Positions 7,133 to 15,359 of a DNA stretch of 47,270 nt are shown here, in pieces. The notes under the pieces are model-generated. The model did no database searches and was not told the origin of the DNA. It saw nothing but the letters and a program-made list of their open reading frames with translations. A program made the position numbers and the translations under genes. Source of the stretch: Luteibaculum sp964627445 (GTDB taxonomy: Bacteria > Bacteroidota > Bacteroidia > Flavobacteriales_D > Luteibaculaceae); contig CAZVJF010000014.1 of NCBI GenBank assembly GCA_964627445.1, positions 1-47,270 of the forward strand, given 5' to 3'. Positions within the stretch are counted from its first letter, which is position 1; each line of letters starts with the position of its first letter.

Positions 7133-8325
7133 ATACCGTTCGCAAATACCTGGAGCGGCAGTTTTCGGAAAGCCTGCAAGAGCCTGATGCTTGGCGTGAG
7201 GATTTGCAACTGCATATTTGCATTCCCAGTTACTGCGAGGAGGGCTTGGAAGATACCTTGTCCAGCCTGTCTCAAGTTTGGGGTGGATTTGATGATGTTA
7301 CCGTTTGGGTTAACCTGAATGAAGCATTAGAGGATACCGAGGCTGCTGCATTTCACCAACAGCAGCAAGAGCATCTCGAGAGTCGCTCATGGCCCTTTGC
7401 TTTGCATGTGTTGCACCATCGCTTTCCGGCCAAAAAGGCGGGCGTGGGCATGGCACGAAAAACCGTTACGGATCGAGCCTTGTTGCATGGGTATCAGCAC
7501 GGGCAAGCCAATGTGTTGTTGGTGGCCTTGGATGGCGACTGCACGGTGGCGCCCAATTATTTGGAGGCCATTCGGCAGCATGCGGCCGAGCACCCTAACA
7601 GTCCAGCATTTTCCCTGCAATTCGAGCATCCTTTGGAAGGATTACCAGCGCAACGCCACAATGCCATTGTAGCCTATGAGTTGCACCTGCGGCTGTATCG
7701 CTATGGGTTGCAACGTGCAGGGCATCCCTACGCTTTCCATACGGTGGGGAGTTCCATGGCAGCACGAGGCATTGCGTACGCGAAGCAGGGTGGTATGAAC
7801 ACCAAAAAGGCAGGGGAGGACTTTTATTTTCTCAATAAACTCATGCATTTGGGTGGATTTACCCATTGCGGTGCCACGTGCGTTTATCCCAGCGCCCGAA
7901 CTTCGCAACGGGTTCCTTTTGGTACAGGACGCGCCATGGAAGAGGTAGAGCAAGGTAAAGTGCTGTCGACCTATAATCCAGCCATATATGAGACCTTGGC
8001 AGCACTTTTTACTGGCGTGTTGGAAACGCAAACAAGTCCGGAGAAAGGCAAGGCCTTAGTATACTTAGCAGAGACCTTTCATGTAAAGGGCATGGTACAA
8101 GAAGTGGCTCAAAACACCGCATCTGCCAGTCAATTTCAAAAGCGTTGGTTTCAGAAAGTAGACTTGTTTTTTACCATGAAAATGATTCACGCTTTGCGGG
8201 ATACCATGCTACCCAATGTGACGGTGGAAGAAGCGTTTGAGGGTTTATTTCCAGGCGAACAAAAAAAATCCAGGCTGGAGATGCTTGTGCACCTGCGCAG
8301 CCTGGATAGCAAATTGGTTAGTTAA
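7105..8325 (+). CDS. Glycosyltransferase family 2-like protein, ~406 aa
   Basis: A GT-A type N-terminus is seen: LHICIPSYCEEG near the start, FPAKKAGVGMARKTVTDRA, and a DGD metal/nucleotide motif in LLVALDGDCTVAPNYLEAI. AGEDFYFLNKL is the typical acceptor-side ED motif. No membrane helix is evident, so the protein is probably cytoplasmic. It would transfer a sugar from a nucleotide sugar to an unknown acceptor. The start is uncertain: no ATG precedes the conserved region in this frame. TTG codons lie at 7042 and 7105; I take 7105 because it overlaps pdxH by only 28 bp. Overlap with pdxH suggests translational coupling. It converges with the next gene, 3 bp apart. Confidence 0.8.
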   Translation: MDHQTLKSLNTVRKYLERQFSESLQEPDAWREDLQLHICIPSYCEEGLEDTLSSLSQVWGGFDDVTVWVNLNEALEDTEAAAFHQQQQEHLESRSWPFALHVLHHRFPAKKAGVGMARKTVTDRALLHGYQHGQANVLLVALDGDCTVAPNYLEAIRQHAAEHPNSPAFSLQFEHPLEGLPAQRHNAIVAYELHLRLYRYGLQRAGHPYAFHTVGSSMAARGIAYAKQGGMNTKKAGEDFYFLNKLMHLGGFTHCGATCVYPSARTSQRVPFGTGRAMEEVEQGKVLSTYNPAIYETLAALFTGVLETQTSPEKGKALVYLAETFHVKGMVQEVAQNTASASQFQKRWFQKVDLFFTMKMIHALRDTMLPNVTVEEAFEGLFPGEQKKSRLEMLVHLRSLDSKLVS

Positions 8326-8328
8326 CTA

Positions 8329-8904
8329 TTACTCAATGGTTGCAGTTATCCAAGAACCCGAATAGTTCGCTGAAAAGTCTACCGTATCTGGAGTTTCTCC
8401 AAATTCAACTTCCTCAATGGCTCTTCCACTTACTGTAATATCATAGGTGCTTTCCCCCGTGTTATTTACGGTGACTACAGCACTCAGTACCTCGAAACCG
8501 TTTTCTTCTTCTCCAGCGGCTTCATCGTAATTTTCATAGATGTAGGCTTCATCAAAATGAAAAGGTGCTTCCTGCTCACCATTTTCCCAGTCTAAGCGAT
8601 TGTACGTTCCACTTGGTATTCGGGTCTTTTCTTTAGAGTACATGTAGAAGTCGATGTAGGTGTAAACACCAAAGTTGGTAAAGCTATATTCCGATGAGGT
8701 TAAATCCATATTCACCAGATATAGGCTGTCCTCATTATCACCAAGAAAGTCGTAAATAAAACTATATCCCAAGTCGTATTCCCTTCCGTCTATCGTAAGG
8801 GTTCCGCTGTTTTGGGTTCCTACCTCTTCGGGTGTTACTTTTTTCTCCTCTTTACAGGCGGTAAATAAAATTGCTAATGCTGCGATAAACGCTAAATGTT
8901 TCAT
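8329..8904 (-). CDS. Predicted lipoprotein, unknown function, 191 aa
   Basis: Starting at the ATG at 8904, the N-terminus is a lipoprotein signal (MKHLAFIAALAILFTAC) with Cys17 as the likely lipidated residue. The mature part is short, acidic and rich in Y, T, D and E, with TLTIDGREYDLGYSFI and a repeated beta-strand look. It ends without a sorting domain. I recognise no family; small lipoproteins of this shape are common in Flavobacteriales. The first eight codons of the longer reading are skipped because the signal is only coherent from 8904. It is convergent with the glycosyltransferase. Confidence 0.75.
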   Translation of the reverse strand: MKHLAFIAALAILFTACKEEKKVTPEEVGTQNSGTLTIDGREYDLGYSFIYDFLGDNEDSLYLVNMDLTSSEYSFTNFGVYTYIDFYMYSKEKTRIPSGTYNRLDWENGEQEAPFHFDEAYIYENYDEAAGEEENGFEVLSAVVTVNNTGESTYDITVSGRAIEEVEFGETPDTVDFSANYSGSWITATIE

Positions 8905-9131
8905 CTGTTGTTTTGTTAAAATTTGCACAATAATACAATAAATTGTTTTATGGTTTAAAATAATGCTTTATTGTAAATCTAGATCAATAAAAGTGAACCA
9001 ATAAGGGGTTTAAAAGTGATTTTAAATCAACTTACGGGTCAATTCTTATTTGATATTTGGATACATGGATTTTAATTCGTCCAAATTGCTTCAGTAATCC
9101 GTGCCAACCTATTTCCGTTTACCAAAGGGGA

Positions 9132-9162
9132 TTCGCGTAACCTAAACAAATTCATAAGTTTG
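9132..9162 (+). promoter_or_regulatory. Predicted promoter of the symporter-racemase operon (TTCG - N19 - TAAGTTTG)
   Basis: The -7 box TAAGTTTG (9155-9162) fits TAnnTTTG perfectly, and TTCG (9132-9135) fits the -33 box at three of four bases with 19-bp spacing. Only 10 bp separate the box from the ATG at 9173, so the mRNA leader would be about 5 nt or less. Confidence 0.55.
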
Positions 9163-9172
9163 TGTGCTATCC

Positions 9173-10612
9173 ATGCACACGATAGACATTGTAATTTTTG
9201 TAAGTTATTTTATCGCCATGCTGGCTGTGGGCGCTTTTTTTATGCGCAGCAGCAAAGAGAAGGAAGACTACTATGTAGGTGGTCGCAATATGAGCAAATG
9301 GCATATTGGCCTCTCTGTAGTGGCCACCGATGTAGGCGGTGGTTTTAGCATCGGATTGGGGGGATTGGGTTTTATGATCGGTCTCTCGGGATCCTGGATG
9401 CTTTTTACAGGACTGCTCGGTGCCATGATTAGCGGAACCTTCCTCGTGCCGCGCGTGTATAACATCGCCAAGGAGCACAAGTTTTTCACCTTTCCACAAC
9501 TGTTTAACTATCTGTACAACGGCAGGGTAGCCGTAGTTGCCGCCATTATCTCGGCCATTGGCTATTGGGGTTTTACCTCCAGCCAAATCTTAGCAGGAGC
9601 CAAATTAGCGGCAGGTACTTTCGATGTGCTTTCTATAGACAAAGCCTTGTGGTTGATGGGTGGTGTGGCCGTGGTGTATACTGTAATGGGGGGAATTAAA
9701 GCAGTTATCTACACCGATACTTTTCAGTGGATATTGCTGCTCATTGGTCTCATATTCCTGGGTATTCCCATGTCCTTGGAATTTGTGGGGGGATGGAGCA
9801 GCCTCTACGATGAGCTGAAACCGGGCATTATGAGCCTTACCAATGTAGGCTGGAATGATCTGGTAAACTGGGCTATAACCATTGTGCCCATTTGGTTTGT
9901 AGGGATGACCTTGTACCAACGCATTTACGCTTCTAAATCGGCAGAACAGGCGCGAAAAGCATGGTATATCGCAGGCTTTTTCGAGTGGCCCATTATGGCC
10001 TTTTTAGGTACGCTTTTGGGGGTCATCGCCAAGGTAGCCTGGATGCAAAACCAAATTGAACTGCCCTTGATGGATGGCGGTGCACCCGACCCAGAAACCG
10101 GGTTGCCCGTTTTATTGAAGACTGTATTCCCCGTGGGCTTGCTGGGACTTATTATGTCAGCTTATTTCTCGGCCATTATGAGTACGGCCGATAGCTGTCT
10201 TATGGCTGCATCGGGCAACATTGTCTCCGACTTAATAGAGCCCTTTATGAAAAACGGTAAAAAAGATTTGGCCATGGGCTGGTCGCGGCTCATTACACTT
10301 CTTATTGGTGGTGCAGCCATTTTAGTAGCCAGTTTGATGACCAACGTCCTCGATCTGATGCTGCTGTCCTACGCCTTTATGGTGTCGGGCCTGCTGGTGC
10401 CTCTTTTGGCTGGATTTTTTGGAGGAAAACATCCACCCGAAGCAGCCATTGTAGCCATGATAGCTGGTGGTGCAACCACATTAATTTTGGAAGCTAGCAA
10501 GCTTCCCTTACCTTTCGAACTAGACCCCAACTTATTTGGATTATCGGCCTCGGCCTTGTTATTTTTCACGGTAAGTAAAGCAAAACGAAAAGCATGGATA
10601 TCACAATCATAG
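9173..10612 (+). CDS. Sodium:solute symporter (SSS family), 479 aa
   Basis: This is an integral membrane protein with about 13 hydrophobic helices. The first is MHTIDIVIFVSYFIAMLAVG, and KEKEDYYVGGRNMSKWHIG follows, typical of the SSS N-terminus. The segment ISAIGYWGFTSSQILAGAKL and the motif YFSAIMSTADSCLMAASGN (Na+-site region) also fit. The family takes up sugars, amino acids, carboxylates or nucleosides with Na+. The ATG at 9173 is used; a GTG at 9164 lies almost on the promoter box. It opens a five-gene operon and overlaps the GNAT gene by 19 bp. The context (amidohydrolase and two racemases) suggests an amino acid or N-acyl amino acid substrate, which is inference. Confidence 0.92.
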   Translation: MHTIDIVIFVSYFIAMLAVGAFFMRSSKEKEDYYVGGRNMSKWHIGLSVVATDVGGGFSIGLGGLGFMIGLSGSWMLFTGLLGAMISGTFLVPRVYNIAKEHKFFTFPQLFNYLYNGRVAVVAAIISAIGYWGFTSSQILAGAKLAAGTFDVLSIDKALWLMGGVAVVYTVMGGIKAVIYTDTFQWILLLIGLIFLGIPMSLEFVGGWSSLYDELKPGIMSLTNVGWNDLVNWAITIVPIWFVGMTLYQRIYASKSAEQARKAWYIAGFFEWPIMAFLGTLLGVIAKVAWMQNQIELPLMDGGAPDPETGLPVLLKTVFPVGLLGLIMSAYFSAIMSTADSCLMAASGNIVSDLIEPFMKNGKKDLAMGWSRLITLLIGGAAILVASLMTNVLDLMLLSYAFMVSGLLVPLLAGFFGGKHPPEAAIVAMIAGGATTLILEASKLPLPFELDPNLFGLSASALLFFTVSKAKRKAWISQS

Positions 10613-11028
10613 AACGCAGTACCCAAGACCACGGAGCTTTTACTAAAGAAGCCGTAACGGGTTTCTTATTCAAACACCTAGAGCAGTATGGGGATCCCTT
10701 AGCGGATATCCAAAAATGTTATGATTACGCCATGGAAACAGGCCCAGGTGGCTTTGTAACCGTAGCGCACGAAGGCGATCAAATCTACGGTGCAGTCATC
10801 ATGAATGAAACGGGTATGAAAGACTACATTCCCGAGAATATCTTGGTATACATTGCCGTAGACGCAGCCGCGCGCGGCAAAGGCGTTGGCAAAAAGCTTA
10901 TGGAAGCAGCCTGTGGCAACGCCAAAGGCGCTGTAGCCTTGCACGTAGAGCCCGATAATCCAGCCAAGCATTTGTACGAAAAAGTAGGTTTTACCAACAA
11001 ATACCTTGAAATGCGCTTAGCCAAGTAA
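10594..11028 (+). CDS. GNAT family N-acetyltransferase, 144 aa
   Basis: This is a compact GNAT fold with the acetyl-CoA pyrophosphate loop ARGKGVGKKLME (matching R/QxxGxG/A) preceded by ILVYIAVDAAA, and the closing motif NPAKHLYEKVGFTNKYLEM. The reaction is probably acetyl transfer to an amine. The substrate is unknown, but the gene is coupled by overlap to the symporter (19 bp) and followed 1 bp later by an M20 amidohydrolase, so an amino acid or a derivative is plausible. Acetylation and deacylation side by side would allow a protect/deprotect cycle, but nothing in the sequence proves that. Confidence 0.9.
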   Translation: MDITIIERSTQDHGAFTKEAVTGFLFKHLEQYGDPLADIQKCYDYAMETGPGGFVTVAHEGDQIYGAVIMNETGMKDYIPENILVYIAVDAAARGKGVGKKLMEAACGNAKGAVALHVEPDNPAKHLYEKVGFTNKYLEMRLAK

Positions 11029-11029
11029 T

Positions 11030-12154
11030 ATGGAGAAGGCATTGCAGGAACACCGACAGTATTTACACCAAAACCCAGAACTGGCTTTTAAAGAAGAGCG
11101 CACCCAACGTTATATCAAAAGCCAGTTGGAAGGGTTGCAGCTTACCCAAATTTGGGAAGTAGCCGGAACGGGTTTGCTGGTTCAGGTCTGCGGTCCCGAG
11201 AAAGCCCCCGGTTTTCTGTACCGAACCGATATTGATGCTCTGCCCATCCAAGAAAAAAATGACGCGCTGTGGTATCGCTCATCCCGCAAAAACGTAGCCC
11301 ATTTGTGTGGTCACGATGGGCACGCTACCATAGCATTGGGTTTGGTACAGGCCTTAGCGGGTACCGAAAGCGACAAAGCAGTATATGTGCTTTTTCAACC
11401 GGCTGAGGAAACCGGTATGGGTGCCCCCAAAGTAATGCAAGATCCTGTTTTTCAGGAAATTGAATTTACTGGTGCCTTGGCGTTGCACAACCTTCCAGGT
11501 TTTCCAACCCACCAAATCGTGCTCAGTAAAAAGACCTTTTCAGCCTCCGTTAGCACCTTGTTTTACAAGTTTCACGGCAAGTACTCCCATGCTGCAGAGC
11601 CGGGTAAAGGCATCAATCCCGCCTTTGCTATATCGGATATTTTAAACTGGCTGGAAAACAAAAACCAGTATGGCCCCGAAGACGACTTTATTTTCGGAAC
11701 ACCGGTTTGTGTGAAGGTAGGAGAGGAAGCCTATGGTACCAATCCGGGTTATGGCGAGCTCCACGTAACCATACGGGCAGCACGGCTCAAGAAATTTCAA
11801 AAGTTTCGCGACCAGGTCATTGCCAAAATTGAAGAAACTGCAGCGGCCAATCAACTGACTACCTCTTATGAAGAATTGGAGTTTTTTCCGTCGGTAAAAC
11901 AAGACAAGACCTTGCGCAAGCAGTTTGAGAAAACCTTGGCTGGAAAAAACATCACGCCCGTCTATTTAAGCGGCCCCAACCGCTGGGGCGAAGATTTTGG
12001 TGCTTATCGGGAAGAATCGGCTACTTTTATGTTTGGTTTGGGTTCTGGCGAAAATCAGCCACCGCTTCACAACGAAAATTATAACTTCCCCGATGAACTG
12101 CTGGCGCCAACAGTATCGCTTTTGGCCGAGTACATAAAACAGCACCATGTTTAA
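11030..12154 (+). CDS. M20 family metallo-amidohydrolase (M20D-like), 374 aa
   Basis: This is a zinc/metal-dependent amidase of the N-acyl-amino-acid/hippurate hydrolase group. Visible motifs are HQNPELAFKEERT at the N-terminus, YRTDIDALPI, HLCGHDGHATIALG (metal ligands), FQPAEETGMGAPKVM with the catalytic/metal Glu pair, FHGKYSHAAEP in the lid domain, and a C-terminal segment PPLHNENYNFPDE with the last metal His. No signal peptide is seen, so it acts in the cytoplasm. It would release free amino acids from N-acyl forms taken up by the upstream symporter. The stop overlaps the alr start by 8 bp. Confidence 0.92.
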   Translation: MEKALQEHRQYLHQNPELAFKEERTQRYIKSQLEGLQLTQIWEVAGTGLLVQVCGPEKAPGFLYRTDIDALPIQEKNDALWYRSSRKNVAHLCGHDGHATIALGLVQALAGTESDKAVYVLFQPAEETGMGAPKVMQDPVFQEIEFTGALALHNLPGFPTHQIVLSKKTFSASVSTLFYKFHGKYSHAAEPGKGINPAFAISDILNWLENKNQYGPEDDFIFGTPVCVKVGEEAYGTNPGYGELHVTIRAARLKKFQKFRDQVIAKIEETAAANQLTTSYEELEFFPSVKQDKTLRKQFEKTLAGKNITPVYLSGPNRWGEDFGAYREESATFMFGLGSGENQPPLHNENYNFPDELLAPTVSLLAEYIKQHHV

Positions 12155-13376
12155 TTCCTCGCGAATTAGTCTGAGTCGCGAAGCCTTTGAGCACAACGTA
12201 CAGTTTATAAAGCGCTTGGTGGGAGACCAAGCGCAGGTGAGCTTTGTAGTAAAAGGAAATGCCTATGGCCACGGCATAGAGCCTATGGTGCAGCTGGCCG
12301 AAGAATGTGGTTACAGGCATTTTTCGGTGTACAGTGCTGAGGAGGCCGAGCGCGTGCATTCGGCAGCTCAACAGCATCCCGAGATTATGATCATGGGCTT
12401 TCTAAGTACAAGGGCCACGTATTGGGCGGTAGAAAACGAGGTATCGTTTTTCTGCTTTGAGTCGGAACGCCTGGTCTGTGCTGTGGAAGCGGCTCGTAAA
12501 ACTGGGAAGAAAGCCAAAATACACCTGGAGCTTGAAACGGGGATGCACCGCACGGGGTTTACCGTAGAGCAACTACCCGAAGTGGCCACCTTTGTGAAAC
12601 AACACCAAGATTTTATTGAATTGGAAGGATGCTGCACGCACTTTGCAGGAGCCGAGAGCATCGCCAATTTTGTCCGCATTAAAAACCAGAAAAAGGCTTT
12701 TAAGAAGTATTTAAAATACCTACAGCAACAAGGACTGCGCTTTAAGTACCACCATGTCAACTGCTCTGCAGGTGTTATTCGCCACCCCGATATGAATTAC
12801 AACTTAGTTNNNNNNNNNNNNNNNNNNNNNNNNNNNNNNNNNNNNNNNNNNNNNNNNNNNNNNNNNNNNNNNNNNNNNNNNNNNNNNNNNNNNNNNNNNN
12901 NNNNNNNNNGTTTCTGGCCCAGCGAGGAGATTTTTATCGAATACTCCAACCAGCACCAAACCGAGGGCGTAGATCCCTTGAAACGGGTCATTACCTGGTA
13001 CTCCAGTATTATGTCCATTAAAAATGTAGAAAAGGGTAAGTTTATTGGCTACGGCACATCCTACCTAGCCCACGAGGATACCTGTATTGCCTTAATACCC
13101 GTGGGTTACGGCTATGGCTATTCGCGCACCTTATCCAATACCGGACGGGTGCTCATCAAAGGAACTAGGGCCGGTGTTATTGGTACCGTAAACATGAACT
13201 GCCTTGCAGTGAACATTACAAACTTTTCGGAGGTTTATGTAGGAGATCCGGTTGTTTTGATTGGTGGAGAAAAAGAAAATCAAATTTCCGTATCTTCATT
13301 TGGTAAATTTTCAGATCAGTTAAATTACGAACTCTTAACCCGACTGCCCTTAGACATCCCCAGAACCATAGATTGA
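12147..13376 (+). CDS. alr: Alanine racemase, PLP-dependent (interrupted by an N gap)
   Basis: This is a fold-III PLP enzyme that interconverts L- and D-alanine for peptidoglycan. The PLP lysine is Lys36 in VVKGNAYGHG. The barrel motifs HLELETGMHRTGF and HHVNCSAGVIRHPD follow. The C-terminal domain has GYGTSY, whose Tyr fits the second catalytic base, and PVGYGYGYSRTL. An assembly gap of exactly 100 N (12810-12909) interrupts the gene; the frame is the same on both sides. It is a stand-alone racemase, whereas many Bacteroidota fuse Alr to MurF. It overlaps the amidohydrolase and is followed after 1 bp by a second racemase-fold gene. The real substrate could be another amino acid. Confidence 0.88.
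   Translation: MFNSSRISLSREAFEHNVQFIKRLVGDQAQVSFVVKGNAYGHGIEPMVQLAEECGYRHFSVYSAEEAERVHSAAQQHPEIMIMGFLSTRATYWAVENEVSFFCFESERLVCAVEAARKTGKKAKIHLELETGMHRTGFTVEQLPEVATFVKQHQDFIELEGCCTHFAGAESIANFVRIKNQKKAFKKYLKYLQQQGLRFKYHHVNCSAGVIRHPDMNYNLVXXXXXXXXXXXXXXXXXXXXXXXXXXXXXXXXXXFWPSEEIFIEYSNQHQTEGVDPLKRVITWYSSIMSIKNVEKGKFIGYGTSYLAHEDTCIALIPVGYGYGYSRTLSNTGRVLIKGTRAGVIGTVNMNCLAVNITNFSEVYVGDPVVLIGGEKENQISVSSFGKFSDQLNYELLTRLPLDIPRTID
12810..12909. other. Assembly gap, 100 N
   Basis: The run is exactly 100 N, a usual placeholder length, so the real distance is unknown. Alanine racemases normally carry about seven to eight residues (an R-x-G-I-x-x-Y-G type stretch) between the residues on each side, which would need about 22 bases. 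Confidence 0.98.
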
Positions 13377-13377
13377 T

Positions 13378-14448
13378 ATGGCATACGTAACACTAGACTC
13401 AAAAAAACTAAAGCATAACTACCAGTTTTTAGATCAGACCTTTAAGGACAATCACATCACCTGGGCTCCCGTTACCAAGCTACTTTGCGGTAATAGCAAA
13501 ATGATGGCCGAAGTGCTCAAGCACAAGCCCAAGGAAGTGTGCGATGCCCGTTTGAGCAATCTGAAACTGGTGAAAAAACTAGCTCCCGATGTAAAAACGG
13601 TTTACATCAAACCACCCGCTCAGGAAATAATACCCGACATTGTCCGCTATGCCGATGCCTCGCTCAACTCGAGTTACACGACCATTAAGGCCATAAGCCA
13701 GGAAGCGGTTAAGCAAGACAAAGAACACCACGTGGTGATCATGATAGAACTGGGTGACTTGCGCGAAGGCATTATGGGCGAGCGCCTCATTGATTTTTAC
13801 CAGAAAATCTTTGAGTTGCCCAACATAAAAGTAACGGGGCTGGGAAGTAACCTCAATTGTTTGTACGGGGTAATGCCTTCCGAGGATAAGCTGATACAAC
13901 TGAGTCTGTATAAGCAGCTGCTAGAGGCAAAGTTCAACCTAAAAATTCCTTGGGTAACGGGTGGAACCAGCGTAGTGATTCCCTTACTGTTGCACCACAG
14001 ACTCCCTGCGGGCATCAATCATTTTAGAGTAGGAGAAACGCTATTCTTCGGAGCCGATTTGGTGACGGGTGAAACCATTAAAGGCATGCACGATGATGTC
14101 TTTAAACTCTACGCACAGGTTATAGAAATTACCGAAAAGCCCAAGGTGCCTATCGGTACTTTGGAGCAAAATCCTTCCGGAGAAACCTATGAAATTAATG
14201 AGGAGGATTATGGCGAAACGGCCGAGCGCATGATTTTGGATGTGGGCTTGCTGGATTTGTCTACGGACTTTGTTACTCCCGTAGATAAGCAACTGCACAT
14301 ATCTGGTGCCTCTTCGGATATGATGGTGCTGGAAATAGAGCACAGCGCTAAAAAGTACCAGGTAGGCGATTATGTCGAATTCGAGATGAAGTACATGGGC
14401 GCCTTGCGCTTATTCAATTCCGATTACATCGAAAAGCGCGTGATCTAA
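13378..14448 (+). CDS. Alanine/ornithine racemase-like PLP enzyme (Orr/YhfX type), 356 aa
   Basis: This is a second fold-III PLP protein, clearly different from the upstream Alr. The likely PLP lysine is Lys34 in WAPVTKLLCGN. IELGDLREGIM follows, then GLGSNLNCLYGVMPS, the glycine-rich phosphate site VTGGTSVVIPLL, and FRVGETLFFG. The C-terminal beta domain is present (ERMILDVGLLDL, YVEFEMKYMGALRLF). Members of this family include ornithine racemase; others are unassigned. The ATG follows the alr TGA after one base, so both enzymes are made from one transcript. The 3' end overlaps the convergent miaA stop. The specific substrate cannot be predicted. Confidence 0.85.
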   Translation: MAYVTLDSKKLKHNYQFLDQTFKDNHITWAPVTKLLCGNSKMMAEVLKHKPKEVCDARLSNLKLVKKLAPDVKTVYIKPPAQEIIPDIVRYADASLNSSYTTIKAISQEAVKQDKEHHVVIMIELGDLREGIMGERLIDFYQKIFELPNIKVTGLGSNLNCLYGVMPSEDKLIQLSLYKQLLEAKFNLKIPWVTGGTSVVIPLLLHHRLPAGINHFRVGETLFFGADLVTGETIKGMHDDVFKLYAQVIEITEKPKVPIGTLEQNPSGETYEINEEDYGETAERMILDVGLLDLSTDFVTPVDKQLHISGASSDMMVLEIEHSAKKYQVGDYVEFEMKYMGALRLFNSDYIEKRVI

Positions 14449-15350
14449 ACCGTTTCCATCCATGCTTTAATGTGCTGGATGGCAGATTTAGTTTCCCCGG
14501 GCCTAATCCAGTGAATCTGTCTATCGCTCCGAAACCAAGTGAGTTGTCTCTTGGCGAACCTGCGTGTATTGCGTTTTATGAGCTCCTTGGCTTCCTCCAG
14601 GCTCATATCGCCATCGAAATGGGCAAACAGTTCCTTAAATCCTACCGTATTTAAACTGTTTAAGCCGCGTTTGGCGTACACTTTTTTAGCTTCTTCCAGC
14701 AAACCCTCTTCAAACATGGTGTCCACCCGCATGTTAATACGCTTGTACAGTGCCTCACGGGGCCAGTCGATAGCTAGCTTTATAACCTTACGGTCTTCTC
14801 GCGGTCTGCCACCCGTTAAAAAACTGCTAAAAGTCTTTCCGGTGTGCCGTATAACTTCCAATGCGCGCACCACGCGTTGGGGGTTATTCAGGTCGACCTT
14901 CTCTGCATAATCCGGGTCTTTCTCTTTTAACTCATCATGCATGGCCGGCAATCCTTCTTGTTCTAAGGTGTTTTGTAGGGCTTCACGTGTAGCATGGGGT
15001 ACAGTTGGAATGGCATCTAAGGTGTACTCCAGAGCTTTGAGGTACAAGCCCGATCCACCTACTACTATGGGAAACGGAGCGAACTCTTTTTCCGTTATAA
15101 GTTGGTCAACGGCAGCAGAAAAACGCGCTGCCGACCACGTTTCGTCCAATTCCAGGTTGCCAATAAAGTGGTGGAGTACACCCTGTTGTTCCTGGGGTGT
15201 GGGCTGTGCCGTGCCTATGGGTATTTCGCGGTAAAACTGCCGCGAATCGGCTGCAATAATTGCTGTATTAAAGTGCTGAGCCAAGGCAATAGCCAAACCG
15301 GTTTTTCCAGAGGCGGTGGGGCCAACAACAAGAACCAAGGGTTGCTGCAT
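14445..15350 (-). CDS. miaA: tRNA dimethylallyltransferase
   Basis: The 301-residue enzyme transfers dimethylallyl from DMAPP to A37 of tRNAs. P-loop GPTASGKTGLAIALA is at residues 10-24, followed by AADSRQFYREIPIGTAQP (substrate and tRNA contacts), VGGSGLYLKAL and the C-terminal TRRFAKRQLTWFR, all characteristic. Together with MiaE in this window it supports an i6A to (ms2)io6A modification path. It is the second gene after a pRiA4b ORF-3-like gene on the minus strand (9 bp gap) and overlaps the convergent racemase gene by 4 bp. Confidence 0.96.
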   Translation of the reverse strand: MQQPLVLVVGPTASGKTGLAIALAQHFNTAIIAADSRQFYREIPIGTAQPTPQEQQGVLHHFIGNLELDETWSAARFSAAVDQLITEKEFAPFPIVVGGSGLYLKALEYTLDAIPTVPHATREALQNTLEQEGLPAMHDELKEKDPDYAEKVDLNNPQRVVRALEVIRHTGKTFSSFLTGGRPREDRKVIKLAIDWPREALYKRINMRVDTMFEEGLLEEAKKVYAKRGLNSLNTVGFKELFAHFDGDMSLEEAKELIKRNTRRFAKRQLTWFRSDRQIHWIRPGETKSAIQHIKAWMETV

Positions 15351-15359
15351 TATGGCATG

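Noticed and set aside
12147..13376. alr as a pseudogene or frameshift
   Set aside because: Both sides of the gap stay in the same frame and all motifs are intact; the interruption is an assembly gap.
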